Assembly: GCA_964352985.1 (NCBI GenBank)
Contig: CAYGUK010000008.1
Coordinates: 1-59,232, forward strand
DNA: 59,232 bases
From: CAYGUK01 sp964352985
Lineage (GTDB): Bacteria; Pseudomonadota; Gammaproteobacteria; JAHCLG01
Direction of reading: 5' to 3'
A program made the translations under genes and the position numbers. Each line of letters opens with the position of its first letter. The first letter of the stretch is position 1. The notes beneath the pieces are model-generated. The model did no database searches, was not told where the DNA came from, and worked only from the letters and a program-made list of their open reading frames with translations. This document shows positions 17,927 through 27,534 of the stretch, in pieces.

Positions 17927-18982
17927 ATGAAAAATAACATCATTTCAGATCGAAAAATTCGAGTTGGCATTATCGGTTGTGGCCGCATTGCAGATAAACA
18001 CATGACTGCAATTAAGCAATTTGAAAGTGATCTCTCTTTATGCGCTGCATTTGATGTAAATGAAGGTGCATTACAAAAAGTCATGGATAAATATTCTATC
18101 GATACTTATCAAAACTTAAATGACATGTTATCAAAAGCCAATTTAGATATCGTTTCAATTTGCACACCAAGTGGATTACATGCCGAACAAACTATTAATG
18201 CTGCTCGAAATCATATTCACGTAGTTTCAGAAAAACCAATGGCGACAAAATGGGCTGATGGGGTCGAAATGGTAAAGCAGTGCAAACAACATGGCGTAGA
18301 ATTATTTATCGTTAAGCAAAATCGTAATACCCCTACCATCAAACTATTAAAACAAGCAATTGATAAAAATCGATTTGGTAAAATTTATCAAATCAATGTT
18401 AATGTGTTTTGGACACGGCCTCAGGAATATTACGACAATGCTCCCTGGTTAGGTACTTGGGAATTTGATGGTGGCGCATTGATGAATCAAGCAAGCCATT
18501 ATGTTGACTTATTGCATTATTTATTTGGTCCAGTTGACAGTATTCAAGCTTTTACTGCAACTCAAGCTCGAAAAATAGAAACTGAAGACAGTGCGGTTTT
18601 AAATATCCGTTGGCGTCATGGTGCATTAGGTTCATTAAACGTGAGCATGTTAACTTATCCTAAAAATTTGGAAGGCTCAATTACTGTTCTAGGTGAAAAA
18701 GGCACAGTCGTCATTGGTGGTAAATCAGTAAATGATATTTCCGTTTGGGAATTTGCTGATCAACAACCAGAAGATGATACAATTCAACAAGCCTCAGAAG
18801 AAGCAACAAATGCTGTTGGGTTTGGTCACACTTATTATTATCAAAATGTAATAGATGTCCTTCGCGGAAAAGCAACTGCTGCGACTGATGGTATTTCAGG
18901 ATTACACTCATTAGAATTACTCATTGCGGCTTATCGCTCTGCACGTGATGATGTAACTGTTAATTTACCTTTAGAGATTTAA
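17927..18982 (+). CDS. wbpB: UDP-GlcNAcA 3-dehydrogenase, Gfo/Idh/MocA family (WbpB)
   Basis: The Rossmann start is VGIIGCGRIADKHM, the dinucleotide/substrate signature is VSEKPMATKW (EKP), and NQASHYVDLLHYLFGPV contains the catalytic His of the Gfo/Idh/MocA family. It oxidises C3 of UDP-GlcNAc uronic acid so that WbpE can transaminate it. The frame opens at 17861, but AAGGAAC upstream and family length point to the ATG at 17927 (351 residues), 19 bases after the wbpA stop. The stop is followed directly by the wbpD start. Confidence 0.9.
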   Translation: MKNNIISDRKIRVGIIGCGRIADKHMTAIKQFESDLSLCAAFDVNEGALQKVMDKYSIDTYQNLNDMLSKANLDIVSICTPSGLHAEQTINAARNHIHVVSEKPMATKWADGVEMVKQCKQHGVELFIVKQNRNTPTIKLLKQAIDKNRFGKIYQINVNVFWTRPQEYYDNAPWLGTWEFDGGALMNQASHYVDLLHYLFGPVDSIQAFTATQARKIETEDSAVLNIRWRHGALGSLNVSMLTYPKNLEGSITVLGEKGTVVIGGKSVNDISVWEFADQQPEDDTIQQASEEATNAVGFGHTYYYQNVIDVLRGKATAATDGISGLHSLELLIAAYRSARDDVTVNLPLEI

Positions 18983-18983
18983 T

Positions 18984-19562
18984 ATGACTGATTATTTTCA
19001 ACACGAAACTGCCATCGTTGATGATGGCGCTGAAATTGGTAAAAGTAGCCGGATTTGGCATTTCGCGCATGTTTGTGGCGACGCTAAAATTGGTGAAAAA
19101 TGTTCACTAGGTCAAAATGTTTTTGTCGGCAACAACGTTAAAATTGGTAATAACGTTAAAATCCAAAACAATGTTTCAGTCTACGATAATGTTTTTCTGG
19201 AAGATGATGTATTTTGCGGTCCTAGCATGGTTTTCACAAATGTTTATAATCCGCGTTCAGCCGTTGAAAGAAAAAATGAATACCGAGATACGCTTGTTAA
19301 ACAAGGTGCAACATTAGGAGCAAATTGCACTATAGTCTGCGGGATTACCATCGGACGTTTTGCTTTTGTTGGTGCCGGTAGCGTGGTAAATCGCGACGTC
19401 CCTGATTATGCTTTAATGGTTGGTGTGGCTGCAAAACAAATCGGTTGGATGAGTGAATTTGGCGAGCGCCTTGATTTACCTCTAAAAGGACAAGGGGAAA
19501 CAACTTGTCAACATAGCGGAAAAATCTATCGCGTAATTAATGGCGAATGTTTTATAGTTTAA
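18984..19562 (+). CDS. wbpD: UDP-amino-sugar N-acetyltransferase, left-handed beta-helix (WbpD)
   Basis: This 192-residue protein is built of hexapeptide repeats from about residue 12 to 140 (IGKSSRIWHFAHV, IGEKCSLGQNVFVGNNVKIGNN, GATLGANCTIVCGITIG), the left-handed beta-helix of trimeric acyltransferases. The VYNPRSAVERKNEYRDTLVKQG loop matches the WbpD group, which acetylates the C3 amine placed by WbpE. It starts one base after the wbpB stop codon and its end overlaps the wbpE open frame, so the operon is compact. Its position between the oxidoreductase and the aminotransferase fits the pathway. Confidence 0.9.
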   Translation: MTDYFQHETAIVDDGAEIGKSSRIWHFAHVCGDAKIGEKCSLGQNVFVGNNVKIGNNVKIQNNVSVYDNVFLEDDVFCGPSMVFTNVYNPRSAVERKNEYRDTLVKQGATLGANCTIVCGITIGRFAFVGAGSVVNRDVPDYALMVGVAAKQIGWMSEFGERLDLPLKGQGETTCQHSGKIYRVINGECFIV

Positions 19563-19582
19563 TTAAAAAGGATACAAGTGAC

Positions 19583-20671
19583 ATGCAATTTGTGGATTTA
19601 AAAACTCAATATAATCGTATAAAAGAAACTGTTGATAACAATATACAAAAAGTTATTGAACACGGTAAATTTATTATGGGTCCTGAAGTGAGCACCCTCG
19701 AACAAAAACTCGCAGATTTCTGTGGTGCAAAATTTGCTATCACTTGTGGTAATGGAACTGATGCGTTACAACTCGCAATGATGGCTTTAGATATTAAGCC
19801 CGGCGATGAAATTATCACTACACCCTTCACATTTATTGCAACAGTTGAAACTATTGCATTACTTGGTGCAAAACCCGTTATGGTAGATATCTGTGAAAAA
19901 ACTTACAATATCGATGCAAATAAAATTGAAGCTGCCATCACAGATAAAACAAAAGCAATTATTCCAGTAAGCCTATATGGTCAGCCTGCTGATTTTAATA
20001 CCATTAACGAAATTGCAAATAAACATAATCTAACTGTTATAGAAGATGGTGCGCAAAGTTTTGGTGCGACCTACCACGGTAAACGATCTTGTAATTTATC
20101 TACATTAGCTACAACTAGCTTTTTCCCATCTAAACCTTTAGGTTGTTATGGTGACGGTGGTGCTTGTTTTACAAGTGATGAAACCCTTGCAAATAAAATT
20201 AGCCAAATTAGAGTTCATGGACAAGACAAGCGTTATAACCATCCACTAATAGGTGTTAATAGTCGATTCGATACACTTCAAGCAGGTATTGTATTAGCAA
20301 AACTCGATATTTTTGAAGATGAAATTACTAAACGTCAATCTGTTGCCAACGCTTATTCAGAATTATTCCAAGATAAAGTAATTACACCCTTTATCATACC
20401 TGAAAATACCAGTGTTTACGCTCAATATACGATTCAAGTTGAAAACCGTGATCACGTTATCGAAGGATTAAAAGGAAAAAACATTCCTACAGCAGTTCAT
20501 TATCCCATTCCTTTACATCTTCAACCAGGTTTTGCGTATCTTGGTTTACGTGAGGGCGAGTTTCCTATATCAGAAAAAGTTGCAAAATGTGTTATGTCAC
20601 TACCCATGCATCCATACTTGGAATTAGATGAAATTAGATTCATCACCGATAGTGTCATTGAACTACTATAA
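19583..20671 (+). CDS. wbpE: PLP-dependent aminotransferase, DegT/DnrJ/EryC1 family (WbpE)
   Basis: This is a DegT/DnrJ-type sugar aminotransferase. It has FVDLKTQYNRI at the N-terminus, GNGTDALQLAM for PLP phosphate binding, EDGAQSFGATYHGK, and the Schiff-base lysine in SFFPSKPLGCYGDGG. It transfers the amino group from glutamate to C3 of the 3-keto sugar made by WbpB. The open frame begins at 19547, inside wbpD. The AAGGAT site at 19567-19572 and family alignment favour ATG 19583 (363 residues), which removes the overlap. Confidence 0.92.
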   Translation: MQFVDLKTQYNRIKETVDNNIQKVIEHGKFIMGPEVSTLEQKLADFCGAKFAITCGNGTDALQLAMMALDIKPGDEIITTPFTFIATVETIALLGAKPVMVDICEKTYNIDANKIEAAITDKTKAIIPVSLYGQPADFNTINEIANKHNLTVIEDGAQSFGATYHGKRSCNLSTLATTSFFPSKPLGCYGDGGACFTSDETLANKISQIRVHGQDKRYNHPLIGVNSRFDTLQAGIVLAKLDIFEDEITKRQSVANAYSELFQDKVITPFIIPENTSVYAQYTIQVENRDHVIEGLKGKNIPTAVHYPIPLHLQPGFAYLGLREGEFPISEKVAKCVMSLPMHPYLELDEIRFITDSVIELL

Positions 20672-20695
20672 AAAATTATAGGAATAGATCCCAAC

Positions 20696-21778
20696 ATGTC
20701 ATTTAAGATTATAAGTGTTGTAGGAGCACGGCCTCAGTTTATTAAAGCTGCGGCCGTATCTCGAGCATTAAATGAAGCCGATACAATTGAAGAATCTATA
20801 CTCCATACGGGCCAACATTACGACGATAACATGTCATCAGTTTTTTTCGATGAACTCAATATTCCCTTACCCAAATTTAATCTTAATGTAGGTTCAGGAA
20901 GTCATGGAAAGCAAACAGGTGTAATGCTTGAAAAAATTGAACAGGTATTAATTGAACAACACCCCGATCTTGTGTTGATTTATGGAGATACCAATTCGAC
21001 ACTTGCCGCAGCACTTGCGAGTGTTAAATTACATATTCCAGTAGCGCATGTGGAAGCAGGCTTACGTTCTTTTAACCGTAATATGCCAGAAGAAATAAAT
21101 CGAATTGTTTCTGATCAACTATCTGAATATCTTTTCTGCCCAACAGAAACCGCAGTAAAAAATTTAACGAATGAAGGTTTATCAAAAGAAACAATACATC
21201 TTGTGGGTGATGTAATGTATGATGCCGCATTATTTTATAAAGATAAAGCAATGAAAAATACTCGAATATTAAGTTCAAACGACCTTAATAAAAAAGATTA
21301 TATTCTTGCTACAATTCACCGCGCCGAAAATACTAATGATATTCAAATATTAACTAAACTATTCCAACAGTTAAACGATATATCTAAAACAACAAAATTA
21401 GTTTTACCTTTACACCCGCGCACAAAAAATATTCTTGAAAAAAATAATTTACTTTCTGAATTAACCAATCATATAAAATTAATAGAACCCGTTAGCTATT
21501 TAGAAATGATAGCATTAGAAGCAAATGCTCAATTGATCATTACTGATTCAGGTGGCGTCCAAAAAGAAGCTTATTTCTACCGGGTACCTTGTGTAACTGT
21601 GCGTGATCAAACAGAATGGGTAGAGCTAATCGAAAATGATTGGAATATATTAGTCCCACAAAATGAATTTTCTCAATTAGGTAATATTGTGAATAACCGA
21701 ATCAATCATCAAGGAAAAGAAGTATCACTTTATGGTGGTGGTCACTCATCACAACATATTGCTTCAATTTTAAGTTGA
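20696..21778 (+). CDS. wbpI: UDP-N-acetylglucosamine 2-epimerase family enzyme (WbpI)
   Basis: This 360-residue enzyme has VVGARPQFIKAAAVSR at the N-terminus, HTGQHYDDNMS, VYGDTNST-type (IYGDTNSTLAAAL), HVEAGLRSFNR.MPEE and TDSGGVQKEA, all signatures of the non-hydrolysing UDP-GlcNAc 2-epimerase family. In this context it most likely converts UDP-diacetamido-glucuronic acid to the manno form as WbpI does. WecB activity on UDP-GlcNAc is the alternative. It follows wbpE by 24 bases with the ribosome site AGGAA and is the last gene of the operon. Confidence 0.9.
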   Translation: MSFKIISVVGARPQFIKAAAVSRALNEADTIEESILHTGQHYDDNMSSVFFDELNIPLPKFNLNVGSGSHGKQTGVMLEKIEQVLIEQHPDLVLIYGDTNSTLAAALASVKLHIPVAHVEAGLRSFNRNMPEEINRIVSDQLSEYLFCPTETAVKNLTNEGLSKETIHLVGDVMYDAALFYKDKAMKNTRILSSNDLNKKDYILATIHRAENTNDIQILTKLFQQLNDISKTTKLVLPLHPRTKNILEKNNLLSELTNHIKLIEPVSYLEMIALEANAQLIITDSGGVQKEAYFYRVPCVTVRDQTEWVELIENDWNILVPQNEFSQLGNIVNNRINHQGKEVSLYGGGHSSQHIASILS

Positions 21779-21912
21779 TTATTTATTAAATCAGACTTGA
21801 AGTCTAACAGAGAACAAAAAGTCCGGTTAAATCAACATACTCAGCAATATAGTTACAAAGTAACTACCTTTGACAATATTTATTTGCTATCTCACAATGT
21901 TGATATTAACTA

Positions 21913-21942
21913 TTGGCCTTAATATCTAATGATAGGTATAAT
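21913..21942 (+). promoter_or_regulatory. promoter of the terminal epimerase gene
   Basis: TTGGCC (21913-21918), 18 bases, then perfect TATAAT (21937-21942). Transcription starting near 21949 would exclude the upstream start at 21913 and supports ATG 21991. A second weaker candidate is TTGACA at 21870. Confidence 0.55.
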
Positions 21943-21990
21943 TCGCATCTTATTTTATATCTACAATCAAATATAGAAGGAACCGGTTTT

Positions 21991-22926
21991 ATGAAAATAT
22001 TTGTTACAGGCGCAGCTGGTTTTGTTGCTTCCACACTTATAGACAGATTATTAGCTCGTGGCGATAAAGTGGTTGGTATCGATAATTTTGCAACAGGTCG
22101 TCGCGACTCAGTCCAAAAACACGAAAATTATAGATTTATTGAAGGCACAATCGCTGAAGAAAGCTTAATGCATGATTTGATTGGCGAACAAAAACCTGAC
22201 TTAGTGATACACGCTGCTGCAGCTTACAAAAACCCTGACAATTGGGAAGAAGATGCTCGTACCAATGTAACAGGTACTGTTAATGTTGTTAAAGCCGCTC
22301 AGGCCGCTGATTGTAATCGTATTATCTATTTCCAAACAGCACTATGCTATGGCTTAAATCCTAAAGAACAACCTATCACATTAGATCACCATATCGATGC
22401 AGCAAATAGTAGTTATGCCGTATCTAAAACAGCAGGTGAACAATATATCCAAATTTCAGGAATGAGTTATGTGACATTTCGTTTAGCCAATGCTTACGGC
22501 CCACGCAATATTAGCGGACCATTACCTACTTTTTATAGTCGTTTAACTGCTAATAAACCTTGTTTTGTGATGGATACTCGTCGTGATTTCATCTACATTG
22601 AAGATTTAGCAAATTGTGTAATGTCTGCTGTAGATGGTAAAGGTAATGGCACTTACCATATTTCATCAGGTAGTGATTATTCAATTAAAGAATTATTTGA
22701 TGCCACAATTGCAGCATTAGATATCAAATTAGATAAAGAAGTCGAAGTAATAGATCGTAATCCTGATGATGCATTCACTATTTTGCTTGATCCTAGTCGT
22801 ACTAAAGCTGATTTTGGTTGGGAAGTAAAAACATCACTTAAAGATGGTATTCAAAAAACCATTGATTACTACAAAGAATTTGGTATCAATGAAACATTTA
22901 CCCATTTAAGACAAGAAGAAAAATAA
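21991..22926 (+). CDS. NAD-dependent epimerase/dehydratase
   Basis: This is an extended SDR of 311 residues. It has FVTGAAGFVASTLIDRL at the N-terminus, GIDNFATGRRDSV after strand 2, the ALCYG strand and YAVSK as the catalytic Tyr-Lys pair. It is similar in layout to UDP-glucose 4-epimerases and decarboxylases; the exact substrate is open. The frame extends upstream to 21913, but AGAAGGA directly before ATG 21991, and a promoter overlapping the earlier start, decide for 21991. It is the last gene of the polysaccharide locus and is followed by a strong terminator. Confidence 0.85.
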   Translation: MKIFVTGAAGFVASTLIDRLLARGDKVVGIDNFATGRRDSVQKHENYRFIEGTIAEESLMHDLIGEQKPDLVIHAAAAYKNPDNWEEDARTNVTGTVNVVKAAQAADCNRIIYFQTALCYGLNPKEQPITLDHHIDAANSSYAVSKTAGEQYIQISGMSYVTFRLANAYGPRNISGPLPTFYSRLTANKPCFVMDTRRDFIYIEDLANCVMSAVDGKGNGTYHISSGSDYSIKELFDATIAALDIKLDKEVEVIDRNPDDAFTILLDPSRTKADFGWEVKTSLKDGIQKTIDYYKEFGINETFTHLRQEEK

Positions 22927-22942
22927 TTTTTCTTCTTCAATT

Positions 22943-22975
22943 AAAAAAGGCTTGATTAATATCAAGCCTTTTTTT
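22943..22975. terminator. strong bidirectional intrinsic terminator
   Basis: A perfect 14-bp stem (aaaaaaggcttgat at 22943-22956 against 22961-22974) with a TAAT loop ends in seven Ts on the plus strand and A/T runs on both sides. It closes the O-antigen locus and the opposing DUF945 gene at 23000. Confidence 0.9.
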
Positions 22976-22999
22976 ATCTAAATATTATTACTCAGTAAA

Positions 23000-24442
23000 T
23001 CAATGAAAAAACTGCCCCAATGGCACAGCCACATCATTCACTTTAAGATTCTGATCTTTATAATTAACATGAACTTCAACCTTATCACCATTTTCTTTGA
23101 TAAATTTAGATTGCAACACTTTCTGATATTCATCTTCTGCATCACTTTTTGCACGTTGCATTAATTCATTAGGTGATAAGTTTTGTAGATCCGCACTGCC
23201 ATGACTCATACGTATTTTTAAAACGGATAATTTTTCTGAGGTGATATATCGCATTAAGAGTGCTTTAGGCATAGAAAAATCAAGCACTGCATTCGCTTTT
23301 GTGATCATACCTTCCGCTGCTTGAATTCCACCCTCATGTGGTACTTTTCCTAACTCCGCAGATATAGCGAGACTAATCAGTCCTTCCGGTGCTTTTGTAT
23401 CAATATTTAAATTAACTTTAACACCATCGGCAAACATCTTAATCATTGTAGGAATTTGGGTCATCATTTTCATATTAAATTCTTCGGGTGATAATTCTTC
23501 ACGTTGAATGTTTTTCATAAACTCTATAAATTCACCTGACGCTTCCGCATTAAGATTTGTGATACTAAATTTAAAATTATTATCAATATATTTCTCGTTT
23601 AATACGGTGATACTTTCTATTTTGCCCGAGATCTCTCCGCCAACATATTTGCCATCCAATGATTGAGAGGAATTCAACGTTACGCCAGAAATATCTAAAT
23701 ACTGTTGGCCTTTCATACTAAATTGGAAACCCTGCCAAGTAAGCTCGCCATTACCAACCCACAAGTGATAAGGGTTATCACGATTAGTTTTACTAACAGC
23801 AGAAACATGGCCCATCAATAATTTATTACCTTTATTATCTTCCACAGTAAGTGGCATAGACGTAAGATCTGTATCCAAAATATTGAATGTTGAATTTGTT
23901 TGTAATTTTAGTTGGGCACCGGGATAAGTAAATTTCAAATCATTTTGTTTTTTGAAAAAATTAATGGGTTCAAGTTTTAAATGCCAGTCGTAATTCCCAG
24001 TTAATGTAAATAATGTCGTACCATGAATTTGAGGTACCATTCTTATTGCATGATTTAAATCATCAATGGCTTCTTTAGGGAATACATAAGTGTAATATAA
24101 AAAGCCTCTCCCCCAATCCCAATGAATTTCATCTTTATCATTCATTGTTATTAATAGAGGCCCATGTTGCACCCAACCCTCTATTTTGCCTACTTTAATC
24201 ATTTTTGATTGATTATGCCCACTATAAGAATTTGGATTAAAGACAAATAATTGCATTTCAACTTTCGATCTAAACCAACCTCGATCGTATTTAGTAATTT
24301 CTACTTTATAGGATGGCGCAAATGACATTGTTTTAATTGCTTTTTCCAAACTTTTTTCGGTCATAATGCCAGAAACATAAGGTGCAAATAACACAATCGC
24401 CGCTAATATAATAACTATAATAAGTAACCAAATTTTGCGCAT
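23000..24442 (-). CDS. DUF945 (YdgA-like) envelope protein, copy 1
   Basis: This is one of three tandem paralogues. The N-terminus is a single transmembrane anchor (about residues 4-24), so the bulk is periplasmic. The family marks are YDRGWFRSKVEM after the anchor, HGPLL in the first third, and a beta-rich repeat-like body ending in VNDVAVPLGQF. DUF945/YdgA proteins are found in gammaproteobacterial envelopes and their function is poorly known. I start it at 24442, where AAGGAGAAGATC precedes the ATG (480 residues); the frame runs on upstream to 24493 without a ribosome site. Copies 2 and 3 lie upstream on the same strand, separated by hairpins. Confidence 0.82.
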   Translation of the reverse strand: MRKIWLLIIVIILAAIVLFAPYVSGIMTEKSLEKAIKTMSFAPSYKVEITKYDRGWFRSKVEMQLFVFNPNSYSGHNQSKMIKVGKIEGWVQHGPLLITMNDKDEIHWDWGRGFLYYTYVFPKEAIDDLNHAIRMVPQIHGTTLFTLTGNYDWHLKLEPINFFKKQNDLKFTYPGAQLKLQTNSTFNILDTDLTSMPLTVEDNKGNKLLMGHVSAVSKTNRDNPYHLWVGNGELTWQGFQFSMKGQQYLDISGVTLNSSQSLDGKYVGGEISGKIESITVLNEKYIDNNFKFSITNLNAEASGEFIEFMKNIQREELSPEEFNMKMMTQIPTMIKMFADGVKVNLNIDTKAPEGLISLAISAELGKVPHEGGIQAAEGMITKANAVLDFSMPKALLMRYITSEKLSVLKIRMSHGSADLQNLSPNELMQRAKSDAEDEYQKVLQSKFIKENGDKVEVHVNYKDQNLKVNDVAVPLGQFFH

Positions 24443-24508
24443 GATCTTCTCCTTATCTAAATCTATTGCAAATTCCACTAAGTCGTCATTCACCTAGGGA
24501 ATATTGCG

Positions 24509-24540
24509 AAAAATCTCGATCATTATAAACCGAGATTTTT
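24509..24540 (-). terminator. intrinsic terminator between DUF945 copies 2 and 1
   Basis: A 10-bp stem (aaaaatctcg at 24509-24518 against 24531-24540) has a 12-base loop, and the minus-strand reading ends in five Ts. It lies downstream of copy 2, suggesting the paralogues are transcribed at least partly as separate units. Confidence 0.65.
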
Positions 24541-24602
24541 TCACTTTGATTATAGGTTTGTCTCTTAACTTACTTTCATAAAGTAAGAAAACACCATTAC
24601 AA

Positions 24603-26063
24603 TTAATGCATCATATCGGGCGAAAATGGTTTGCCATTTACTTTTAACTGACCGTTATCATACACCGCATTAATTTCGTAATTATCCCCTTCTTGTTTGA
24701 GCAACCCAGCCTGCTGATATTTCGTTATTTGCGTTTCTGTCATATCTTCGGCTTGTTGTTGAATTTCTTCAGGTGTCATTGGTGTCGCATTACTATTAGA
24801 AAATTTATTTTTATACATCAGCATATTTGCTGTTTTTTGCTTCACCAAAACTTGAAGTAACTTTGCAGGAATTTTGACGTCGACATTTGCTTTTGCCGAT
24901 TTAATTAACTGCTGGATTCCCGCCATAAAGTTACCTGGAGATTGCGTTTGTTTAGGTAAACTTAAATTGGCTTTAACCGCAACAAATCCTTCCGGCGTTG
25001 TTACATTTAATTGTGAAAGATCAATCACAGCACCATTTTCAAGCGTTTTCAATAATAATGGCATCGCCTTCATCATGATTTGTGCCTGTTGTTCATGAGA
25101 AGAAATATCATTAACATTTTGAATCATTTCTTGGAACTTACTATAGCTTTCAGCATCAAGATTTTTCATTGCAAAATTCAAATTTGATGGACCATAATTT
25201 TTATCATTAACCATAAGCTTAGCAAATTTAATTTCAAAGTTACCATTCCATAAACCATTTTCGATACTTTGCTTAGTTGCAAGGTTCACACCTTCTAATA
25301 AAATATTATCATCCGCTACTTTTGCTTGAAATTTGCCTAATCCAATATCAACATGTCCACTGTAAATATAAAGTGAACCTTTATAAAGTTTAATATCGCT
25401 ATCAAATTCTAAAGAACTTGAAGAAGCAGTCAGTGGTCCAATGCTTAAATTAAATGGTTTAATTTCACCAAACATTGCAATTCGATTTAAACCAGCATAG
25501 ATAGTACCATTGTAATGTGCGCCACCCCATGTAAAATTCACACCAGATTTATCTTTTACATTGATGGGTGAAATTTCAGCAGCAAAATGGAAATCCCCCG
25601 TTAAGTCGATTAAAGAACTACCATGGAAATTTGGAATTGCACCTAGATATTGTTGTAATACTTTAGCGGTTTCAGGTTCAAAAATAACTTGGGAGTAAAC
25701 ATGACCACGCGCAATCTCCCATTCTATCTTGCCATCTGATTTCACTAACACCAAGGGCCCATGCTGTATATCCTCTTTTATAATAAATCGTGGTTCTTTA
25801 ACTTGACCATTACGATCTACTTTGTAAAGTAATTGTTGAAACTCTTTATCCAAAGCTTGATCTTTAATTGTAATTTGTATTTCAGCAGTTGAGCTTAGCC
25901 ACCCCATATCATATTTAATTATTTTAATTTCGTAAGGACTAGATTGTGAAAATTTTTGATATAGATTTTCGATACTTGATTTTGTTAAATAACCCATTCC
26001 AAACGGTAAAAGCCCAACAACAATAACCACGATCAAAATAAAAAAGGCTAAACCCTTGCGCAT
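24603..26063 (-). CDS. DUF945 (YdgA-like) envelope protein, copy 2
   Basis: This 486-residue paralogue has an N-terminal membrane anchor (LAFFILIVVIVVGLLPFGMG) and the same architecture as copy 1: YDMGWLSSTAEIQI, QHGPLVLVKSDGKIEW, a LTGDFHF strand, and a C-terminal YDNGQLKVNGKPFS. The start is supported by TAGGAGAG. Sequence identity to the neighbours is clearly low outside these motifs, so the duplication is old. An envelope or periplasmic role is inferred from the anchor only. Confidence 0.82.
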   Translation of the reverse strand: MRKGLAFFILIVVIVVGLLPFGMGYLTKSSIENLYQKFSQSSPYEIKIIKYDMGWLSSTAEIQITIKDQALDKEFQQLLYKVDRNGQVKEPRFIIKEDIQHGPLVLVKSDGKIEWEIARGHVYSQVIFEPETAKVLQQYLGAIPNFHGSSLIDLTGDFHFAAEISPINVKDKSGVNFTWGGAHYNGTIYAGLNRIAMFGEIKPFNLSIGPLTASSSSLEFDSDIKLYKGSLYIYSGHVDIGLGKFQAKVADDNILLEGVNLATKQSIENGLWNGNFEIKFAKLMVNDKNYGPSNLNFAMKNLDAESYSKFQEMIQNVNDISSHEQQAQIMMKAMPLLLKTLENGAVIDLSQLNVTTPEGFVAVKANLSLPKQTQSPGNFMAGIQQLIKSAKANVDVKIPAKLLQVLVKQKTANMLMYKNKFSNSNATPMTPEEIQQQAEDMTETQITKYQQAGLLKQEGDNYEINAVYDNGQLKVNGKPFSPDMMH

Positions 26064-26105
26064 TGTATGACTCTCCTAAAAACGTAATGGCTATTAAAAA
26101 CTATA

Positions 26106-26142
26106 GACTATTATCTATCATATTGAATGATAGATAATAGTC
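26106..26142 (-). terminator. perfect 16-bp hairpin between DUF945 copies 3 and 2
   Basis: A perfect 16-bp inverted repeat (gactattatctatcat at 26106-26121 against 26127-26142) with a 5-base loop sits 16 bases after the copy-3 stop. On the minus strand it is followed by TATAGTTTTTA. It is a likely terminator, although AT-rich. Confidence 0.6.
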
Positions 26143-26157
26143 AAACTTTTAATAAAT

Positions 26158-27534
26158 TTAAGAAAACAATTTACCATTGACTGTTAATTTGCCTAAGTCA
26201 TACACAGCGTTTATTCGGTAGTAACCATCATTTTTAGCTAAAATTCCTTGCTGCACATATTGGTCAAGTTCTTTTTCTATTTTTGTCGAATCATTAATAT
26301 TCTGTGTATTAGTTATAAGTTGAGTAAGAAACTTAACTGGGATAGTAATCACTAATTCAGCATGTACTTTTTTCATCAATCCATTTATTGCAGTATCGAA
26401 CTCTTTCTTGTTATGAACGTTGAAAGATACCGGTTCTGCAATAACGGCATGTAATGCAACATTCACTTGGCCGTCTGGCACTTGGAAATTTTTCACAACA
26501 AAATTTAATTCACTACCTTGTTCTAACGCATTTATATTTTCTAAAAGAATATTTGCTAATATTTGTTTTTGTTGATAGGAAGATTTTGCTTGGTTCAATT
26601 TAATTCTCATTTCTTTTGAAAGTGAATCAAATATTTTTGCATTCAAGCCTTTTAGACTAAATAAGTAATTTGCATTGCTAAATTTCGAATTATTGTAATC
26701 TAACTGCGCTAGCGTTGACTGAATTATAAAATTGTATTTATTATTAATAGCTTCACCTTTAGTTGTGACCATTAGTTTAGATAAATCAAAATTTATATTA
26801 TCACCAACAAATTTAATAAAGGGGAGCGTTAATTCAGATTCACCCGACCAAATATTATTTTTATCACGATACCATTTTCCAACTGCTGATAGCCCTGAAG
26901 TACTAAAGGTATTTGAAGGTATTTTTACAGAAAGTGGTAAAAATTGAAAATTAAAACTATTTGCTTGAAATTTATTTGCCAAATTTAAATTAAATTTAAT
27001 ACCGCCGTAGTGAATCTCAATCCCTTCATTTGATAAATTATAATCAAAGTTTAGTGGTTTATTATCAAAGTTAATTTCATAATCACCATTTAATTTAATT
27101 AAGGTATCACCTTTTATCACTAGACCATTTGCAGAAAACATTTTAAATAGTGTTTGGATAAAAGGATTAATTGGGAATTCATGATCAATATAGGCAATAC
27201 CAACTACCCAATGATCACCCACTTTGAATAATGGACCATTACTGATTTTTTCATGTATCACATAATCGCCATAAACATTAGCTTCACCGTGAGTGATTGC
27301 CTTAATATCTTGAATACTTTTTAACAAATTAGGATTAGTAATTTTAAAAACAAGATCAGCACTCGAGTGCAAATATCCGATATGATAATTTGTTAACTGT
27401 ATATCGTATCCTTGTGAAGACTTAATTTTTGTAATGAGTTTTTCTAATTTATTTTTTGCGACGTAAGCCATCACAAAGGGAGAACCTGCAATTAATATAA
27501 TAATGACAATGAAAAGAGTCAGAATTTTACGCAT
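26158..27534 (-). CDS. DUF945 (YdgA-like) envelope protein, copy 3
   Basis: This third paralogue has 458 residues. The anchor is residues 4-24 (LTLFIVIIILIAGSPFVMAY). The family pattern is present but more diverged: NYHIGYLHSSADLVF instead of YxxGW, SNGPLFKV instead of HGPL, and a C-terminal YDLGKLTVNGKLFS. GAGGAATAATT precedes the ATG. The tryptophan loss and shorter length suggest divergence within the trio. Function is unknown. Confidence 0.8.
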   Translation of the reverse strand: MRKILTLFIVIIILIAGSPFVMAYVAKNKLEKLITKIKSSQGYDIQLTNYHIGYLHSSADLVFKITNPNLLKSIQDIKAITHGEANVYGDYVIHEKISNGPLFKVGDHWVVGIAYIDHEFPINPFIQTLFKMFSANGLVIKGDTLIKLNGDYEINFDNKPLNFDYNLSNEGIEIHYGGIKFNLNLANKFQANSFNFQFLPLSVKIPSNTFSTSGLSAVGKWYRDKNNIWSGESELTLPFIKFVGDNINFDLSKLMVTTKGEAINNKYNFIIQSTLAQLDYNNSKFSNANYLFSLKGLNAKIFDSLSKEMRIKLNQAKSSYQQKQILANILLENINALEQGSELNFVVKNFQVPDGQVNVALHAVIAEPVSFNVHNKKEFDTAINGLMKKVHAELVITIPVKFLTQLITNTQNINDSTKIEKELDQYVQQGILAKNDGYYRINAVYDLGKLTVNGKLFS

